A DNA stretch of 64,000 bases, from assembly GCA_009859145.1 (NCBI GenBank), contig VRVR01000040.1, positions 1 to 64,000 on the forward strand. Direction: 5' to 3'. The notes beneath the pieces were generated by a model. The model did no database searches. It worked only from the letters and a program-made list of their open reading frames with translations, and was not told the origin of the DNA. Numbering within the stretch: the stretch's first letter is position 1; every line of letters begins with the position of its first letter. The position numbers were made by a program, and so were the translations under genes. Shown here piece after piece: positions 35,801-46,746 of the stretch. This DNA is from Andalucia godoyi. Taxonomy: Eukaryota; Discoba; Jakobea; Jakobida; Andaluciidae.

Positions 35801-38083
35801 TGAAAGCAATGGCTTAAACTGGGACATTTCGTCCTTTGTGAGCACATTCTTCTTCTTCTTGTCAGAGCCTGCAAAGTCATCTCGCGGCCTTGTAATATGC
35901 ACAACCAACCGATGAATTCGTCGCAGGATAGAGTAGTACCGCAGGCAAACGACAGAAGTGAACTTTCGAAGTCTGCATTCGTGGAGGTTGCCAGGAAGAA
36001 ACCGTTTGAGAGACCCTCCTCTTTCGTCTCCGACAATTTCCCATTCATTGTCTTGCCCATTTTCAACATCAAACGCGTCGAGCACGCTGCTGAAGAACTC
36101 GTCGTCGTCTTCCTCCTGAAGAGACAGAAAATCCTCGAGACGGAGGACGGAAGAGCACTCCCGCAGAGTGCTCAGGATGACCCCACGAAGATCCCCCTTC
36201 ATTGTTTTCCAAACGGCAGCAGAGGCATCCTCGACTCGTCCCAGCATGCGGAGTGCTTCTACTTGTTCTTCCACTTCCTCGTCATTCTCAAAAACGCGCG
36301 ACGATAGTCCTCTGATGGCCGATTGCTGCAAACCACTGGTCTGACCTTCCACAGTGGTTCTTCGAATCGGATCCACCGAGAAAACTGCCCGCTGCAATTG
36401 GTTAATCATTTTTTCCACCATATCTTCTCGGACTTCCTTCATCTCGTCACGGATATCACGAAGCGCCCGGATCGGATGCAGTTCAGGAGAGTCCAGTCCC
36501 TGAATTGTGACGAGCAACAGCGAGGCTGCACGCTTCCATTCTCGTTTTTCCAAGGCCTGCTTGACATGATCGGGGGCCTCGCACAATTCCTGCACTTGTT
36601 GCAAAATTTGCAAGCATCGAGATACATGAACTGACTGCAGCCACAGCGACCTAAGATCGTCCTGCTGCGCCGAAAGAATCGTTCGGGTCTTGACAGAATT
36701 GTTGTTTCGAAGTCCGCCAACAATGTTCTTTGCATCGTCCATTTTCGCCATCATTTGTGAAAAGTACCCAATCGAGGCGGAGAACGCTCCGTAATGAGAC
36801 GTGACGAGAGCATTCACAGTGCGATCTGCAACTGCAAAATGTCGAAGAGACTCTGCAAGCTTCTTCTCCCGGTCCTTGTTGGAAAGGATCTCCATTACAA
36901 AGGGAATGGGGTCAAAGTCCTTGGGGTCCGCAATATACACTCTTGGAACGCTGTCCATATCCTTCAGCATCGCACGCAGCCTTTCTCTGGGTATTGTCTG
37001 GGCAGGTGCATCCGCTCGCGCATCCGGAGGCGGCATGGGCAACTCTGCAGTCTCTGCAAGCTCTTCTAAGCGCTCCTTTCCCGATGCGATTCTCGCAGAA
37101 AGCGAAAAGTCCGGGTCATCATTCAGCAAGTGCGAAAAATCAAGCTCGTCGAGTTTCTCGACCTCATTTTCATCTTCGCCGTCTTCGTCGCTACCACTGC
37201 GTCCACGCCGACGGCCCGCTCCTGCCTTCGTCTTGCCAGATCTGCCAGCATTTGCATACCCACCACCGCCACCATCCTCCTCCTCCTCTCCCGACTCTAC
37301 CTGTTTCGGCTCTTCCGTGAACATTACGCTCCCTTTTCTCGCTCCTGCAACTCGAGACCGGATTCTCGAGCCACCCGACGCCTCGGAATCCTCCATGCCA
37401 CTGCTATTTTTTATCTTGCTGATGTTTGACCGAACCTTCGACCAACTGCCTCCACCTGAGCCTTGCGCTGTCTCGTTTTTCTGCTGCTGCAACTTGGATT
37501 TGTATCGCGGATGTGGCTCCGCACCACCACCGTCGTCATCCCCGTCTTCCTCCGCGTCCTCCTCTTCATGACGATCACGGGCGCCTGTACGGCTGCGGTG
37601 GGCATCATCGTCATCATCATGGTCATCATTACCATTACCATCACCATCACCATCACCATCACCATCACCATCACCATGGTCACGGCCACTGTCCCGGTTT
37701 CTAGCTTTCGATCGCGACGGCCCATCTCGACTTCGAAGAGAAGACGTCGACCCCACAAACGTATTTCGACGAGTCAACGGCCCACCATGGTCTGCATCGT
37801 CACCATCATCTGCATCTCCGCCATGATTACCACCACCGTCGTCATTGTCGTCGTCATATTGAAACCTACTTGCTCCACCTGCTCGATCTTTTCGTCCCGC
37901 AAACGAAGCCGATCCTGCCGATCCCTTCAATGACGCAAGACTCGCTGGAGGCACAGGCTCTTCATCCAGTAACGACCGTCCGGGCTTCAGCTGGATCTCC
38001 GGCGCCTCATCATCTCGATCTCGATCTCGAAGCAAGCGCCGATGACGACTTGCCGCCGTTGTATTCCGATATCCCGACCTCAT
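32876..38083 (-). CDS. SEC8: Exocyst subunit SEC8 (EXOC4)-like, 1735 aa
   Basis: The region ~400-560 matches the N-terminal helical domain of SEC8/EXOC4. It has a helix ending in LVTSHYGAFSASIGYFSQMM, then DDLRSLWLQSVHVSRCLQIL, and a helical-hairpin segment LQQVQELCEAPDHVKQALEK followed by EWKRAASLLL and GLDSPELHPIRALRDIRDEM. SEC8 belongs to the octameric exocyst that tethers secretory vesicles to the plasma membrane. The remainder is long and mostly helical, consistent with the family's rods. The first ~330 residues are a disordered acidic/basic extension, including a Gly-Asp run from a GATGGT repeat (about 37,615-37,680), not found in usual SEC8 (~970 aa). Gly/Ser-rich insertions also break the core. 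The frame runs to 38134 only from a GTG, so the ATG at 38083 is chosen. Confidence 0.7.
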   Translation of the reverse strand: MRSGYRNTTAASRHRRLLRDRDRDDEAPEIQLKPGRSLLDEEPVPPASLASLKGSAGSASFAGRKDRAGGASRFQYDDDNDDGGGNHGGDADDGDDADHGGPLTRRNTFVGSTSSLRSRDGPSRSKARNRDSGRDHGDGDGDGDGDGDGNGNDDHDDDDDAHRSRTGARDRHEEEDAEEDGDDDGGGAEPHPRYKSKLQQQKNETAQGSGGGSWSKVRSNISKIKNSSGMEDSEASGGSRIRSRVAGARKGSVMFTEEPKQVESGEEEEDGGGGGYANAGRSGKTKAGAGRRRGRSGSDEDGEDENEVEKLDELDFSHLLNDDPDFSLSARIASGKERLEELAETAELPMPPPDARADAPAQTIPRERLRAMLKDMDSVPRVYIADPKDFDPIPFVMEILSNKDREKKLAESLRHFAVADRTVNALVTSHYGAFSASIGYFSQMMAKMDDAKNIVGGLRNNNSVKTRTILSAQQDDLRSLWLQSVHVSRCLQILQQVQELCEAPDHVKQALEKREWKRAASLLLVTIQGLDSPELHPIRALRDIRDEMKEVREDMVEKMINQLQRAVFSVDPIRRTTVEGQTSGLQQSAIRGLSSRVFENDEEVEEQVEALRMLGRVEDASAAVWKTMKGDLRGVILSTLRECSSVLRLEDFLSLQEEDDDEFFSSVLDAFDVENGQDNEWEIVGDERGGSLKRFLPGNLHECRLRKFTSVVCLRYYSILRRIHRLVVHITRPRDDFAGSDKKKKNVLTKDEMSQFKPLLSSKIQSREEELDEGTPNQRALVQFRTTFLERPNLWTAQHATQASDGKAGFLVQDLFSIFEATLKAEYLSLYDKNDSSWERLFDKDRSDFVEIVRSCLGLVTSSGAASASGASSSAESILNPRNVWTLMQSEFQAFLVELLDTRPDVIVVQARSDHYTDASSTSGSASMRFSFNESSSKTFDRSDSKYSSTVFSPPSSKSGGGGGGAGTDKDRPDQGPGLQSPSVSSQSSVDDRKDKKDASFHRMLRHYAPPSVYNVLGVFVDISLFSRKCSKFMIVPGQTISKSQLELFLDSFVQRIFLPKLKLDARMRCDRILLKSMDGFRPRESATVSSGQPPTPFPLLMNLSPSLSNAAMTTSGALDMSVLPIDPESKVLPGILSLWELVYVDLWSMTARLPSYASEIVHVVMEPVLETSLREIFKKCQFAAGDAWGWDMSSDPELIATLRSDPFYGYLPRRLLSSVQLQHQLNFSHFHPHSSGSNAGAYSGFVGAHHVSKVVKGTQLLSDPIPQEKLKQSEKLISGLVDTTFYTPSAIARSRIVADAARVHLLASLTVSLRWLSSQLVLLGTRFAHVPQYDDAILEVIRDDLASGSFSTSSSNGGGGGGGGSSTSSNNAVSRAFYLARTAWKNHGVGLSSSSATSKSLAASAARRPSVVDVGKAPDSNSANQQSASNPSSAQIASIWRKTNTGTPPQPPSNGITYIGQFLDRFPRLRRFYEDFSLLSDRCLFTLKVDLRARCTSHCLQNLSKTASYWIDEEPSEPDDFVVALNRDLQHVQESIISVLPAAPGGVIFLMAGLPELLASIFQGSLRQMIPSLPLLSNGSSADYRKSVAIADSRKSVSASAAAVRDLAAINAQGAGPRFNANGLKKMDRNIYALQQNLIAMTGYAMGVLGGSGLLGGTGANRLSAETPFDRTRRYFALLNIRDPDELIHQISESGAEFSFEEYRAVLMTETHVRSRASVATLAALETLFSKTAV

Positions 38084-38653
38084 AATGCAATGCCCCAACA
38101 CACTTTTTTCGTCCCTACGTCTCTTTTCGTTCACTAAAATCTATACAATGATCCTCTCTTGAATTTTTTCCTGCTTCAAAAATTAATAATAATTAACAAA
38201 AACAATCTCACTCGATGAAAACAGCGTCTCGATCTCATGAAAAATAAAAGACGACGACGAGCTTCGAATGCAAATTTGCCGGACCATTTCCCCCACAATT
38301 GATATAGACGAAATGAATCGCAGGTTAGCGGATCGGAGGATACCGAGGACTTTCCCGCGAACGTTAATTTTTTTCTCCTATTGAATTTTCTGTTTTCGTT
38401 TTGTTAATTATATTTTATCATAATAATATTTTTCTTGGCAAACTCGTGTCTTGAAAAAAGCGTGTTTTCCCATTATTTTCTCCATTTTTCCTGCTTTCCT
38501 TCTGCGCTTCTTCTTTCCATTGCTTCATATATTTTTCTTCCGTCTAATTTTTCTCGTCATTTATCCACACATTTTCTCGTCTCCCTACATTTTCACTGTA
38601 TCTGCACGGCATACAAAAAGAAAAAGAAAAAAAAACGAGTCTTACCTGGAAGC
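38084..38653. promoter_or_regulatory. Divergent intergenic region, 570 bp
   Basis: This is the shared upstream region of SEC8 (minus) and the spliced coiled-coil gene (plus). It is AT-rich, with long T-tracts (38,365-38,440) and a final pyrimidine block, then an A-rich stretch before the ATG at 38,654. No gene is visible. Confidence 0.35.
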
Positions 38654-41600
38654 ATGTCTGCGATGAACACATCGACGGACAAGCTACGCCAGCTTCGCGA
38701 GCTTGCAGACGACATGCATTCGAGAGTGCATGCGCTTTCACAACGGAAAATCGCACAGCCATCGCACTCCATCTCTTCCACGCCTCGCTTTTCACCATCG
38801 AGGTCAGCTTCCAGAAGGTATGATTGCTTGCTGTTTGTTGTTTTGTTTTTCGGTCTTCTTCGCACAATGTTCGTTCGCTGTGTACAATCAGTACGCTCTG
38901 ACTACGAGTTATAATGCGCCTTCTTCTTCTTCTTCTTCTTCTTCTTCTTTGTATTGACAATTTTGTTTTGCCGTGGGGCTTTTTGGGGGGATAGACCGTC
39001 TCCTCGGCAAGCTGTGTTCTCACCGGAGCGTCCATCGTACAAAGGAGCTCCTAGATCGCTTGACGAGTATCTCAGCAAATATGATCATTCGGCTCCTGCA
39101 ACCGCATCTGCGCTTCCCACTGCTCGAGAACCGCGCAAGCTCACCGATGCCGATATCGACGTGCTCCTCAAGGCGTTTTCTTCTGAAAAGATCACTCCCC
39201 GAGTCGAGGCTGCCGCATCTCCGCCGAAGCGGTCCCTTGCGAATGATTCCATGATTCTGTTTCCTGTAGAAAACGACGCTGCCGCGGGGAAGGCGCCTGT
39301 ACGGGACATGATGCCTGTTCGAAGAAGAGACAGCACAGAAAGGCTGAGCGAACTTCTTGGGTCACGCGATCGATCGGTGGCGGTATCCTTGGAAACACGG
39401 CTTTCACGTGAGGGAGGGAAAGTCGTGCCCGCCATCGACTCGCTGGTCAGTCGAAAAGAGGAACGGACCGTAGAAACTGCGAATGAGAGCAAGGAGAAAT
39501 CCGGGAGCGAAAAGGAAGTGTCCAAGAAGAAGAGCAAGAATATTGCAAAAGCCAAAAACGAAAAGGAAAAGAGACACAAGCTCAAAAGCAAGAGCAAGGA
39601 CAAGGACAAGGACAAGGACAAGGACAAGGACACGGGTCGGGGAAAGAGAGTGGTTGGAAACAGCCTGTCCGATGACGGTTCGGATTCGGATATGTCCAGC
39701 GTTCCTGAAGAAAAGGTCTCTCGGAGCAGCCGTCGAATTCGGGAATTTGATCGGCGCATCAGCCTCTCCCATAAATCCAGGAGGACCCAAAACGATGATT
39801 CGTCGTCGTCGTCGTTGTCCGATTCGCGCTCTTCTGCGCTCTCAAGCTCGACTTCTCAGACAACGAGCGACTCGGATGCTACGGATGCATTAATTGACGA
39901 CTCTCGCAGACGTTCCAGCGTGTTTTCTCGAAGACATCCACTCCTGTCCAGCGTGAACACGAGTCTCCGACTGCCACCAGAAGCAGTGTCCGGACAAGGA
40001 CAAGGACAAGGACATCCGATACCCATCGACAGCTCGAGACTGTCTCAGGCGCCGTCCACAATTGCAAGTGTACCGCCTTTTGCGTACGATTCATGGGTCC
40101 CCCGCCAGCAAGATGTGAATGTTCCTTTCCTCCACCAGCACCATACGCAGCCTCCTGCGGGAATGGTGTCGGCTCCCAACGGACATGCTGCATCTGCTCT
40201 TGTTCCGCCGCCACTTCCTGCGCAGATTGCGCGAGCTGTCATTCCGCAGCAGCAATCGACTCCTCGGACGGAGGATGTTTCGGGCGAATTAAAAGATATG
40301 AAGGAAAATCAACGGCGTTTAGAGCATCGGTTTGACGAAACGTCTGTGCTGTTGAAGCAGATGCTCGAGGTTCTCGTTTCCCGCGAAGTTTCACAGGCTC
40401 AATACCGCGTCGAGGAACGTGCTTTGGGTGACGATGAACGTCGTATGAGATCTCGGTCGAAATCGCCTTCTAAGGAGGGGAGAAATCGTAGCCCAGAACG
40501 ACCTCCAAAATCGGAAGATAGAAAGAGAAGCCCAAAGAAAGATCGAGTCGGCCATCGGAATCTCATTACCATGGAAGCATCCGAGCTGGAAGATCTTGAA
40601 CGCATTATCCGCGAGAAAGTGTTATATGAAGAAGCAGAAAAACGTCGATTGGAGTATGAGGAGGAGCAGCGGAGGCTCGCCGAAGAAGAGAGTCGACTGG
40701 CCCGTTTCGCTCGAGAAGAAGAGGAACTGAGAGAAAGGCTTCGACTGGAAGAGGAGGAGAAGAACAGGAAGGAACAGGAGGAGGATGAAAAGATGAAACG
40801 CCTTCTGACGACTGTGGTATCAGAAGTCATGTCGAGGCTGGCTCCGCAGCCGCAGCCACAGCCACTGATTCCTCTTCGCACCTCTGCGGATGCGCAGGCA
40901 GTCGCATCCATCCCCGTTGCGGATGAAGAATCTTCTCGGATGGCGCACCATCAACAGCAGCAACATCAAGAGGAAGAAGGAGGAGGAGGGCGACAACTGA
41001 CGGCTGTCGAGGCTTCCTTGGAGGCTCCGAGCAAGCCTGCAATCGTTTCACAAGCTGATGTTGTTCCGCATGCGCCGGTTGCAATGTCTCGTGGACAAAA
41101 TGGTGTTTCCGCATCATCCACTGATATCAGCATTCGGTCCTCTTCTCCTACCGGCATGCTGATGTCAAATCCTGCCTTGCCTCCACAAATCATCCGGAAG
41201 GTCGTCGACGAAAGCGTTCTTCATGCATCACATTTGCCGAAAGCCTCGACGTTGCGCAGATCTCCAGGAACGTCCTCCTCCGCCGGGTCGTCCTTCCAGG
41301 CTTCGACTACCGGAACACACGCGTCGTCTCACTCTATGGCTCCAAGGGTTCGCATGCCCACGTCTCCCAAACGACTCAGCATCAGCGGCAGCTTGGTGGA
41401 AAAGGTGCACTCCTCGGACGCTAAATCGGTCCGCACGGCTCCTCCTCCTCCTCCTCCAGCAGCACCGGCGGTGCCTGTTGTCCAGCCGGATACAGTGTCG
41501 ACCGTTGATGGCCCTTCCAAGAAGGCGTCTTCTCCGAAATCAACGACTGCGGAAGCTGATCCGGCCGGCCGACGAGATGAACATACGCAAACTCCTGGGA

Positions 41601-42439
41601 AAAAAGCGAAAAAACCGCAAACCCCCGCGTCCAGTGCAGCGAAGAATGCAAAGCCGCCCATCAAGAAGCGAGAAAAGGCGGGTGAAGGAGCGTTTGCGGC
41701 GGACGACGATGTTCACATATCTGAGTCTTCCAGTTCTGTGCCGATCGACAGGGTCCGCAGCCGGACTGGACGGCATGACGACCCGCATTTGCTTTCGGAC
41801 TCGAAAGCGCACGGTGCCTCGGCATCCACCAGGTTGAGTGACGGACCTCGCGAACGCAGAATGGAAGACCACGGAATTGTTTCCGATGTCGATGCCAATT
41901 TCATGTCGGAGATGAATCGGCTCCTTGCTCGACTTGGGTCCACGTCAAAACATGCCGACGAATATTCTCGATATGACAAATCCTACAGGACAGGTGCGAA
42001 TTCCCATTACGACGATCAAGACCATGAGTGGTCATCTCCGATGCAGGTTAGTGATCGAGCGTTTCCCCTCCAGTCTACCTCGCTGTCCTCCTCCGTCGCA
42101 TCTTCCATCGCTGCTCCGGTATCCGTCTCACTCCTGGATTCGCAGCCTGCATCTCGTCGCCAGTCATTTGGATTTCAGCCGCATTTCGTCCCGTCAACGA
42201 AAAGCTCAGCTGACATTCTAATCCCACGTACTTCATTTGTTGGAAGTGCTCCGTTTTCGCAGCAGGATGGTATTCGTCCGTCTCTGCACGGTTCATATAT
42301 TCCTGTTCATGGAGAGCTGCAGCCCCCTCTTCCTCGTGATGATGCGCCTGCGATTGAACTGCCAACTACGAGAAATGTTTCGCAGTATCAATTCTCAGAA
42401 AGTTCGCCACTAAAGCGACTGTCTCGCAATAGCCGGTAG
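38654..42439 (+). CDS. Coiled-coil, disordered protein, spliced, 1202 aa
   Basis: Two exons are inferred, 38,654-38,817 and 38,995-42,439, joined within an Arg codon (AG|A) so that SPSRSASR continues into RPSPRQAVFSPE. The 177-bp intron starts GTATGA and ends ATAG. The protein opens with a short helical segment (LRQLRELADDMHSRVHALSQ). It then has a Lys/Glu/Ser region with a KD repeat (encoded 39,596-39,640), an acidic Ser-rich part, and GQ and Pro/Gln-rich linkers. A long Glu/Arg coiled coil (encoded about 40,570-40,815) is followed by more disordered Ser/Pro/Ala sequence. No enzyme domain is seen. The charged coiled coil suggests a cytoskeletal or scaffold protein, but I do not recognise it. 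It converges on MYB3R with 207 bp between stops. Confidence 0.7.
38818..38994 (+). other. Intron (177 bp)
   Basis: The 5' splice site is AAG|GTATGA, and the 3' splice site is GGATAG after a G-rich stretch. A (TTC)n tract lies inside (about 38,926-38,951). Removal joins two open frames in phase, and there is no open frame through the intron. Confidence 0.8.
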
Positions 42440-42646
42440 TCGTTGATGGACTTTTGGCGACCGAACCGCACTGGTCGACGGACGAAGCATCGTGTCAAAT
42501 AAACAAGCAACCATAATATGAGAAGAAGAAAGAAGAAGAAGAAAGTTTGGCGGAGAGAACCTGAATGTTTACGAAATGTTAGTTGTTTTGTTCCGCGCAC
42601 TTGCGTAATCTATGATACAGTGAATTGTCAAACGGAGGCGTCCTGC

Positions 42647-44144
42647 TTAGGACACTGGCTCTTCTTCAGCCACGCTCAGCAAAGATCTCTGTTTCTTCGC
42701 TTCGTTGTTGAACTCCGCAATTTGCTGATCCGAAAAACTGAAACCGCGTTTGCGATTCCGAGCGGGTTTTTCGTCTTCCGGTGACGTTGGAGAAAACGGA
42801 GGCGGTGGCAATGTCGCCAAAGGCGCGACATCGGTAAAAGGCCGCGTTGGTGTAGGGACACGAACGCCAGCCTTGGCTGCCTTGTCCGCGAGGTTCTTGG
42901 AGTCGGACGCCAGAATAGGATCAATAGGGATTGGAGACAGCGGCTGTTTGGAACGATGCGATCCTCCGTAGTGCGTTTGCTGGCTTTGAGCACTCGAGAG
43001 CATGCCGTCACCGGCCGAGTGGGCAGAAGACATGAACGACGTATTCTGAGACGAGAACGAAGTGTTTGCGGAAGACGGAGCAGAGCCCGTGGATCCCGCT
43101 TCTATCGACGGGACAACAGGGGTTCCATTCATTGCCAAAGACGACTGCGGACCATTTCCACCGTGGATCGACATCCAACTGGGTGGTTCCATCATGCCAA
43201 TCCGGGACACAGATTTCTTATGCGGCCCGGTGGAGTTGGTGAATCCCCACTTCAGCAGATCATCCGGCGAACAGCTTGGGTTCATCGCAGATGCATATCC
43301 GCCCCCAAGATAGCCCGAGTCTCCCATCAGATCGAGCACCATGGGAGTTCGGGGAGAAGGATGCATGCGCCTTTGGAGTCCGTGGATCGAAGCAGGGGAG
43401 AATGACTGCCGTCTGAATTGAGAATTTGAGAAGCCCGACGCAGTTTGCGCATTCACGCTGGAAGACATTACTGGCCCCAATGCTGCGGTTCCAGAACTGG
43501 CATTAGCAGCTGCTGCAGACGAGGAAGACGACGAGGCCGTGGCGTTCGCACTGTTGTTCGCTGCGTACGCGGAAGGAGCATACGGATCCGAGTCTGGAGA
43601 GAAGATGGCGGAGCGAAGATACGGATTTGCTGACTCGGAATCAGCATGGGAGCCGCGTACCGGAGTCGCAGCTACGAGGATGGATGGGGTTCCGAGGGGG
43701 AGAGGGGCATGGAAAGCGCCATTTGGGCTGGCCGCAAACGAGTGATGGGCGGACGAGCTTCCGGAGACTAGTCCCATTGATTGGGCAAGCCCCGAAGAAC
43801 CATGTGAGGACTGCTCCTGTTTGCTGAAAAAGACGACGCCTCCGTGGCCGGATGGCGACTGTGCCTCTGGGAGCAAGCGCAGCGGAGAATGATCGGGGTG
43901 CTTGGAAATGTGTGGCGGTGTAGGCAAGAACGGCTTACCGAGCGAACTTGACAGCATGTGTGATGAGTTCCGTGACGAAGACCCCGGCATGCCCGCGCTT
44001 CCTGGAATCCCCATACTTGCCAGGGACCCAGAGGACCCAGAGGACTTCATCAGAGACCACGAGTATAGCTGCAGTTGCGACTGAGGCTGAGACTCGACAT
44101 GCTGAAATTGCCCATGCTGCTGCTGATGGACCAGCTGCTGCTGC

Positions 44145-44175
<31 letters not shown>

Positions 44176-44866
44176 CTTGTTGCAGCTGTTGGTGCTGATG
44201 CTTCACGACTGTTCGCTCACCTGCAAGCAGCTCGAGTCGGACTCCGACCTCGGACAAGACCTCGTTGGACGGAGCGACTTCCTTCTTCTCCGCCTTTCTC
44301 TTCAACGTCGAGTTCCAATGATTCTTGATCGCATTATCGGTTCTTCCATCCAGAAGCTTCGAGATTGTCGACCACTTGTTTCCAATCACGATATGTGCTG
44401 CAACAATCGTCAGGTCCTCCAAGTCGGTCCACGGCTCTTTTCTGATATTCGTATCGAGGTGATTGTGGAATCTCTCTCTGCACTGCTTCCCAATGCGTCC
44501 ATCAAGCTGACGCGCAATCAGCGACCACTTCTTAGTCCCGTGCTTCTTCACCAGCTCCAGCAGCCTCATGTCCTCTTCCTGCGTCCAAGGACCCTTCACC
44601 GTGTTTGTGTTCATCACTTTTGACCATCGATGCCGACACTGAACCGCCGTCCGTCCCTTCAAACACTCTGAAATCCGCTTCCAGTTCTTCCCTCCAAAAT
44701 CCGACACCGCAGATTTAAGCAGCTCATCCTCCGCCTCCGTCCAGCGCCCCCGAACTCCCTCATCATCTGAACACCCTTCGTCGCTCGACCCGTCGTCATC
44801 CGATTCGCGCTCTCCAACCACCCCACAGTCCCCGATCAACGTCGGAAGTGGTGCTTCATGAGACAT
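42647..44866 (-). CDS. Three-repeat MYB transcription factor (MYB3R), 739 aa
   Basis: Three adjacent MYB repeats occupy residues ~38-188. R1 is [20 protein letters not shown]...WSKVM, R2 is [20 protein letters not shown]...RFHNHL, and R3 is [20 protein letters not shown]...NHWNSTL. R1 and R2 each keep three regularly spaced Trp residues; R3 keeps the usual pattern with the first Trp in PWT. This is the c-MYB/plant MYB3R arrangement. Such factors bind mitosis-specific activator-type sites and often control G2/M genes. The rest is disordered: a polyGln run (encoded about 44,128-44,190), Ser/Pro/Gly-rich stretches, and the C-terminus ENDs in basic [14 protein letters not shown] followed by EEEPVS. 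The N-terminal acidic stretch precedes R1. The ATG at 44866 is used because the upstream frame has only weak starts. Confidence 0.9.
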
Positions 44867-45029
44867 TTCCTTCTTCTTCTTCTTCTTCTTCTGATACAAT
44901 GTTGTTACAATTATCAATGATAGTACTGAAGAAATTTGGTGTACAGCCGAACCAAAAAACTTGAACAACTACAACTACTACAACAAGAGTAATAATAATA
45001 ACAATAACAATAACAATAACAATAACAAC

Positions 45030-45065
<36 letters not shown>

Positions 45066-45579
45066 GAAGGAAGAATTAATATTTTTATTAATAAAAAAAC
45101 AGAGAGAAACAAAACAGAGGAAATGCTAAAACGAAAGAAAAGGAGCGTTTCTATCGGAACGTTGCGATTTCCTAAAGGGAAAGAACACGATCGATGGAGG
45201 GTCCAATTAGTGCATGTGCTAGGGTACGAGCAGGCAGGATCGTTGAACTAGTGCTTACACACTGGACGAGTGCGAGTCGCGCGCTTTCAAAAACTCATAA
45301 CGACATTCGCAAACTGGCGGGATTTTTCACCTTGGGCGTGTTTTGTTTATGCTCTTCTTTTATTGTTTACAACAGGCAGAATGGAAGGTGGTTTTTTTTG
45401 TTTTTTGCAGTCCTCAAACTCGAGAGAAACTCAAGCGAGATCGCTCTTAGATCAAAAATGCACGAAAGAGACCAAAACACACGCAGAGAAAAACAACAAG
45501 GAAAACGCAAGTGTACACCAACACAAGGAGAAAGAAGAAGAAGAAGAAGAAGAAGAAGAAGAAGAAGAAGAAACGCGAG
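44867..45579. promoter_or_regulatory. Divergent intergenic region with trinucleotide repeats
   Basis: This 713-bp region lies between MYB3R (minus) and the SAP-domain gene (plus). It contains AAC/AAT trinucleotide runs (about 44,985-45,065). A pure GAA/AGA purine tract (45,532-45,574) lies immediately before the SAP gene's ATG. A TTC tract sits just upstream of the MYB3R start. No gene is visible. Confidence 0.4.
44985..45065 (+). repeat. (AAC/AAT)n trinucleotide repeat
   Basis: A run of AAC and AAT units lies in the promoter region shared by MYB3R and the SAP gene. It would encode poly-Asn if read, but no gene frame uses it. Confidence 0.85.
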
Positions 45580-46332
45580 ATGAGTGCGGTTAATGAAGAC
45601 TTTGCGAAGCTCAATGTCGCGGCTCTTCGGATACGATGCCGTGAAAGTGGGCTGAGCACTGGTGGCAAAAAGCAAGAATTGATCGATCGTCTCGTTTCGT
45701 TGCATCGAGCACAGTTGTCTGCAAAGGCCGCTGACGACCGGGTGTCTACCAACTCGAATGACGACGGTATTTCAGATTCTGATTCTGATTCTGATTCTGG
45801 CTCAGCTCGCAACAGCAGCAGCAGCAGCAGCAGCGGTGGCGACGATGTCGATGAAAGAGAAGAAGCACAGGGAGAGAAAGGTTGGTCAAGCTTCAAGCCG
45901 TCCGCTCGGATTGACTCGATTGCTTATCTGGACAGGCAGTCCGTGACACCAGCGGTGCATGCGCTAGTCGAGCAGGAGCTCTCACGACGCCCACCGCACA
46001 TCCACTCAACTGAGATTCCTGAGCCCGTGCTCCTGTCCACCTTGACGCCGCGGCAATGGAGCGAAAAAGCAAGAATCACCTTTGAGATCATGCGCAAATC
46101 ACCACGACGCATCGGCTTCTCCTCCTCCTCAATGGCCGTAGAGCAGTGGAAACGTGAGGCCACCGAGTATCTCAAGGCTTTGGAGAAGCACGAAAGCCAG
46201 GTGCTGGGTCGCATCCGCAACGAACAGGCGGAAATCAATGCCATCAACCAAACTAGAATGGCCCTTGCCAAACATGTACAAACATACATCTTCAATCACC
46301 TCCATCGTCCCGGGCCTCGCAGCCCTCCGTAA
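45580..46332 (+). CDS. SAP-domain protein, 250 aa
   Basis: Residues ~10-45 carry a SAP motif: FAKLNVAALRIRCRESGLSTGGKKQELIDRL, with the spaced helix-turn-helix and the Gly-Lys-Lys turn. SAP domains bind DNA or RNA in chromatin and RNA-processing proteins, so a nuclear role is plausible. Then comes a Ser/Asp-rich low-complexity linker (~60-105) with an SDSD repeat, and a helical C-terminal part including QWSEKARITFEIMRKSPRR and a coiled segment TEYLKALEKHESQVLGRIRNEQAEINAIN (only part quoted). The long frame starts upstream through a polyLys run made by the GAA tract, so the ATG at 45580 right after it is preferred. No family beyond SAP is recognised. Confidence 0.65.
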   Translation: MSAVNEDFAKLNVAALRIRCRESGLSTGGKKQELIDRLVSLHRAQLSAKAADDRVSTNSNDDGISDSDSDSDSGSARNSSSSSSSGGDDVDEREEAQGEKGWSSFKPSARIDSIAYLDRQSVTPAVHALVEQELSRRPPHIHSTEIPEPVLLSTLTPRQWSEKARITFEIMRKSPRRIGFSSSSMAVEQWKREATEYLKALEKHESQVLGRIRNEQAEINAINQTRMALAKHVQTYIFNHLHRPGPRSPP

Positions 46333-46675
46333 TCGAAAATGACCCAAATGGAAAACAAAGAGGAAAAACGCCCAGGGGATTTTACTGACTGTAAATAATA
46401 ATAATAATAATAATAATAATAATTCCATGTCGACGGCTGTCAACCTGTTTATTCACTTGAATCGGAGGGTTCTTGACTTGACCCGAGGCTGCTGCTTGTG
46501 TCGCTTCAGTATTTGTCATTGCTTTGATTTTCTTCGTTCTTTGCTAATTTCTTACATATATTTTAATTTTTACTGTTGTCTTGTGTTTGGGTATTCCATC
46601 TCTCCTTTTTATTATTATTATTATTATTAGTAGTAGTAGTATTGTTATTGCTTTCTTGAGGAAAAGAAGGTTGGC

Positions 46676-46710
<35 letters not shown>

Positions 46711-46746
46711 TGTGTGTGTGTGTGTGTGTGATTCAGAGAGAGAAAA
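46333..46746. other. Intergenic region with simple repeats
   Basis: This lies between the SAP gene and proteasome beta1. It contains an AAT run (46,397-46,422), a TTA/GTA run (46,608-46,640), and a (GA)n-(GT)n compound repeat (46,680-46,731) just before the beta1 ATG. No gene is visible. Confidence 0.4.
46680..46731 (+). repeat. (GA)n(GT)n dinucleotide repeat
   Basis: About 14 GA units pass directly into about 11 GT units. The array ends 16 bases before the proteasome beta1 start codon, so it is transcribed in the 5' leader. Confidence 0.9.
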
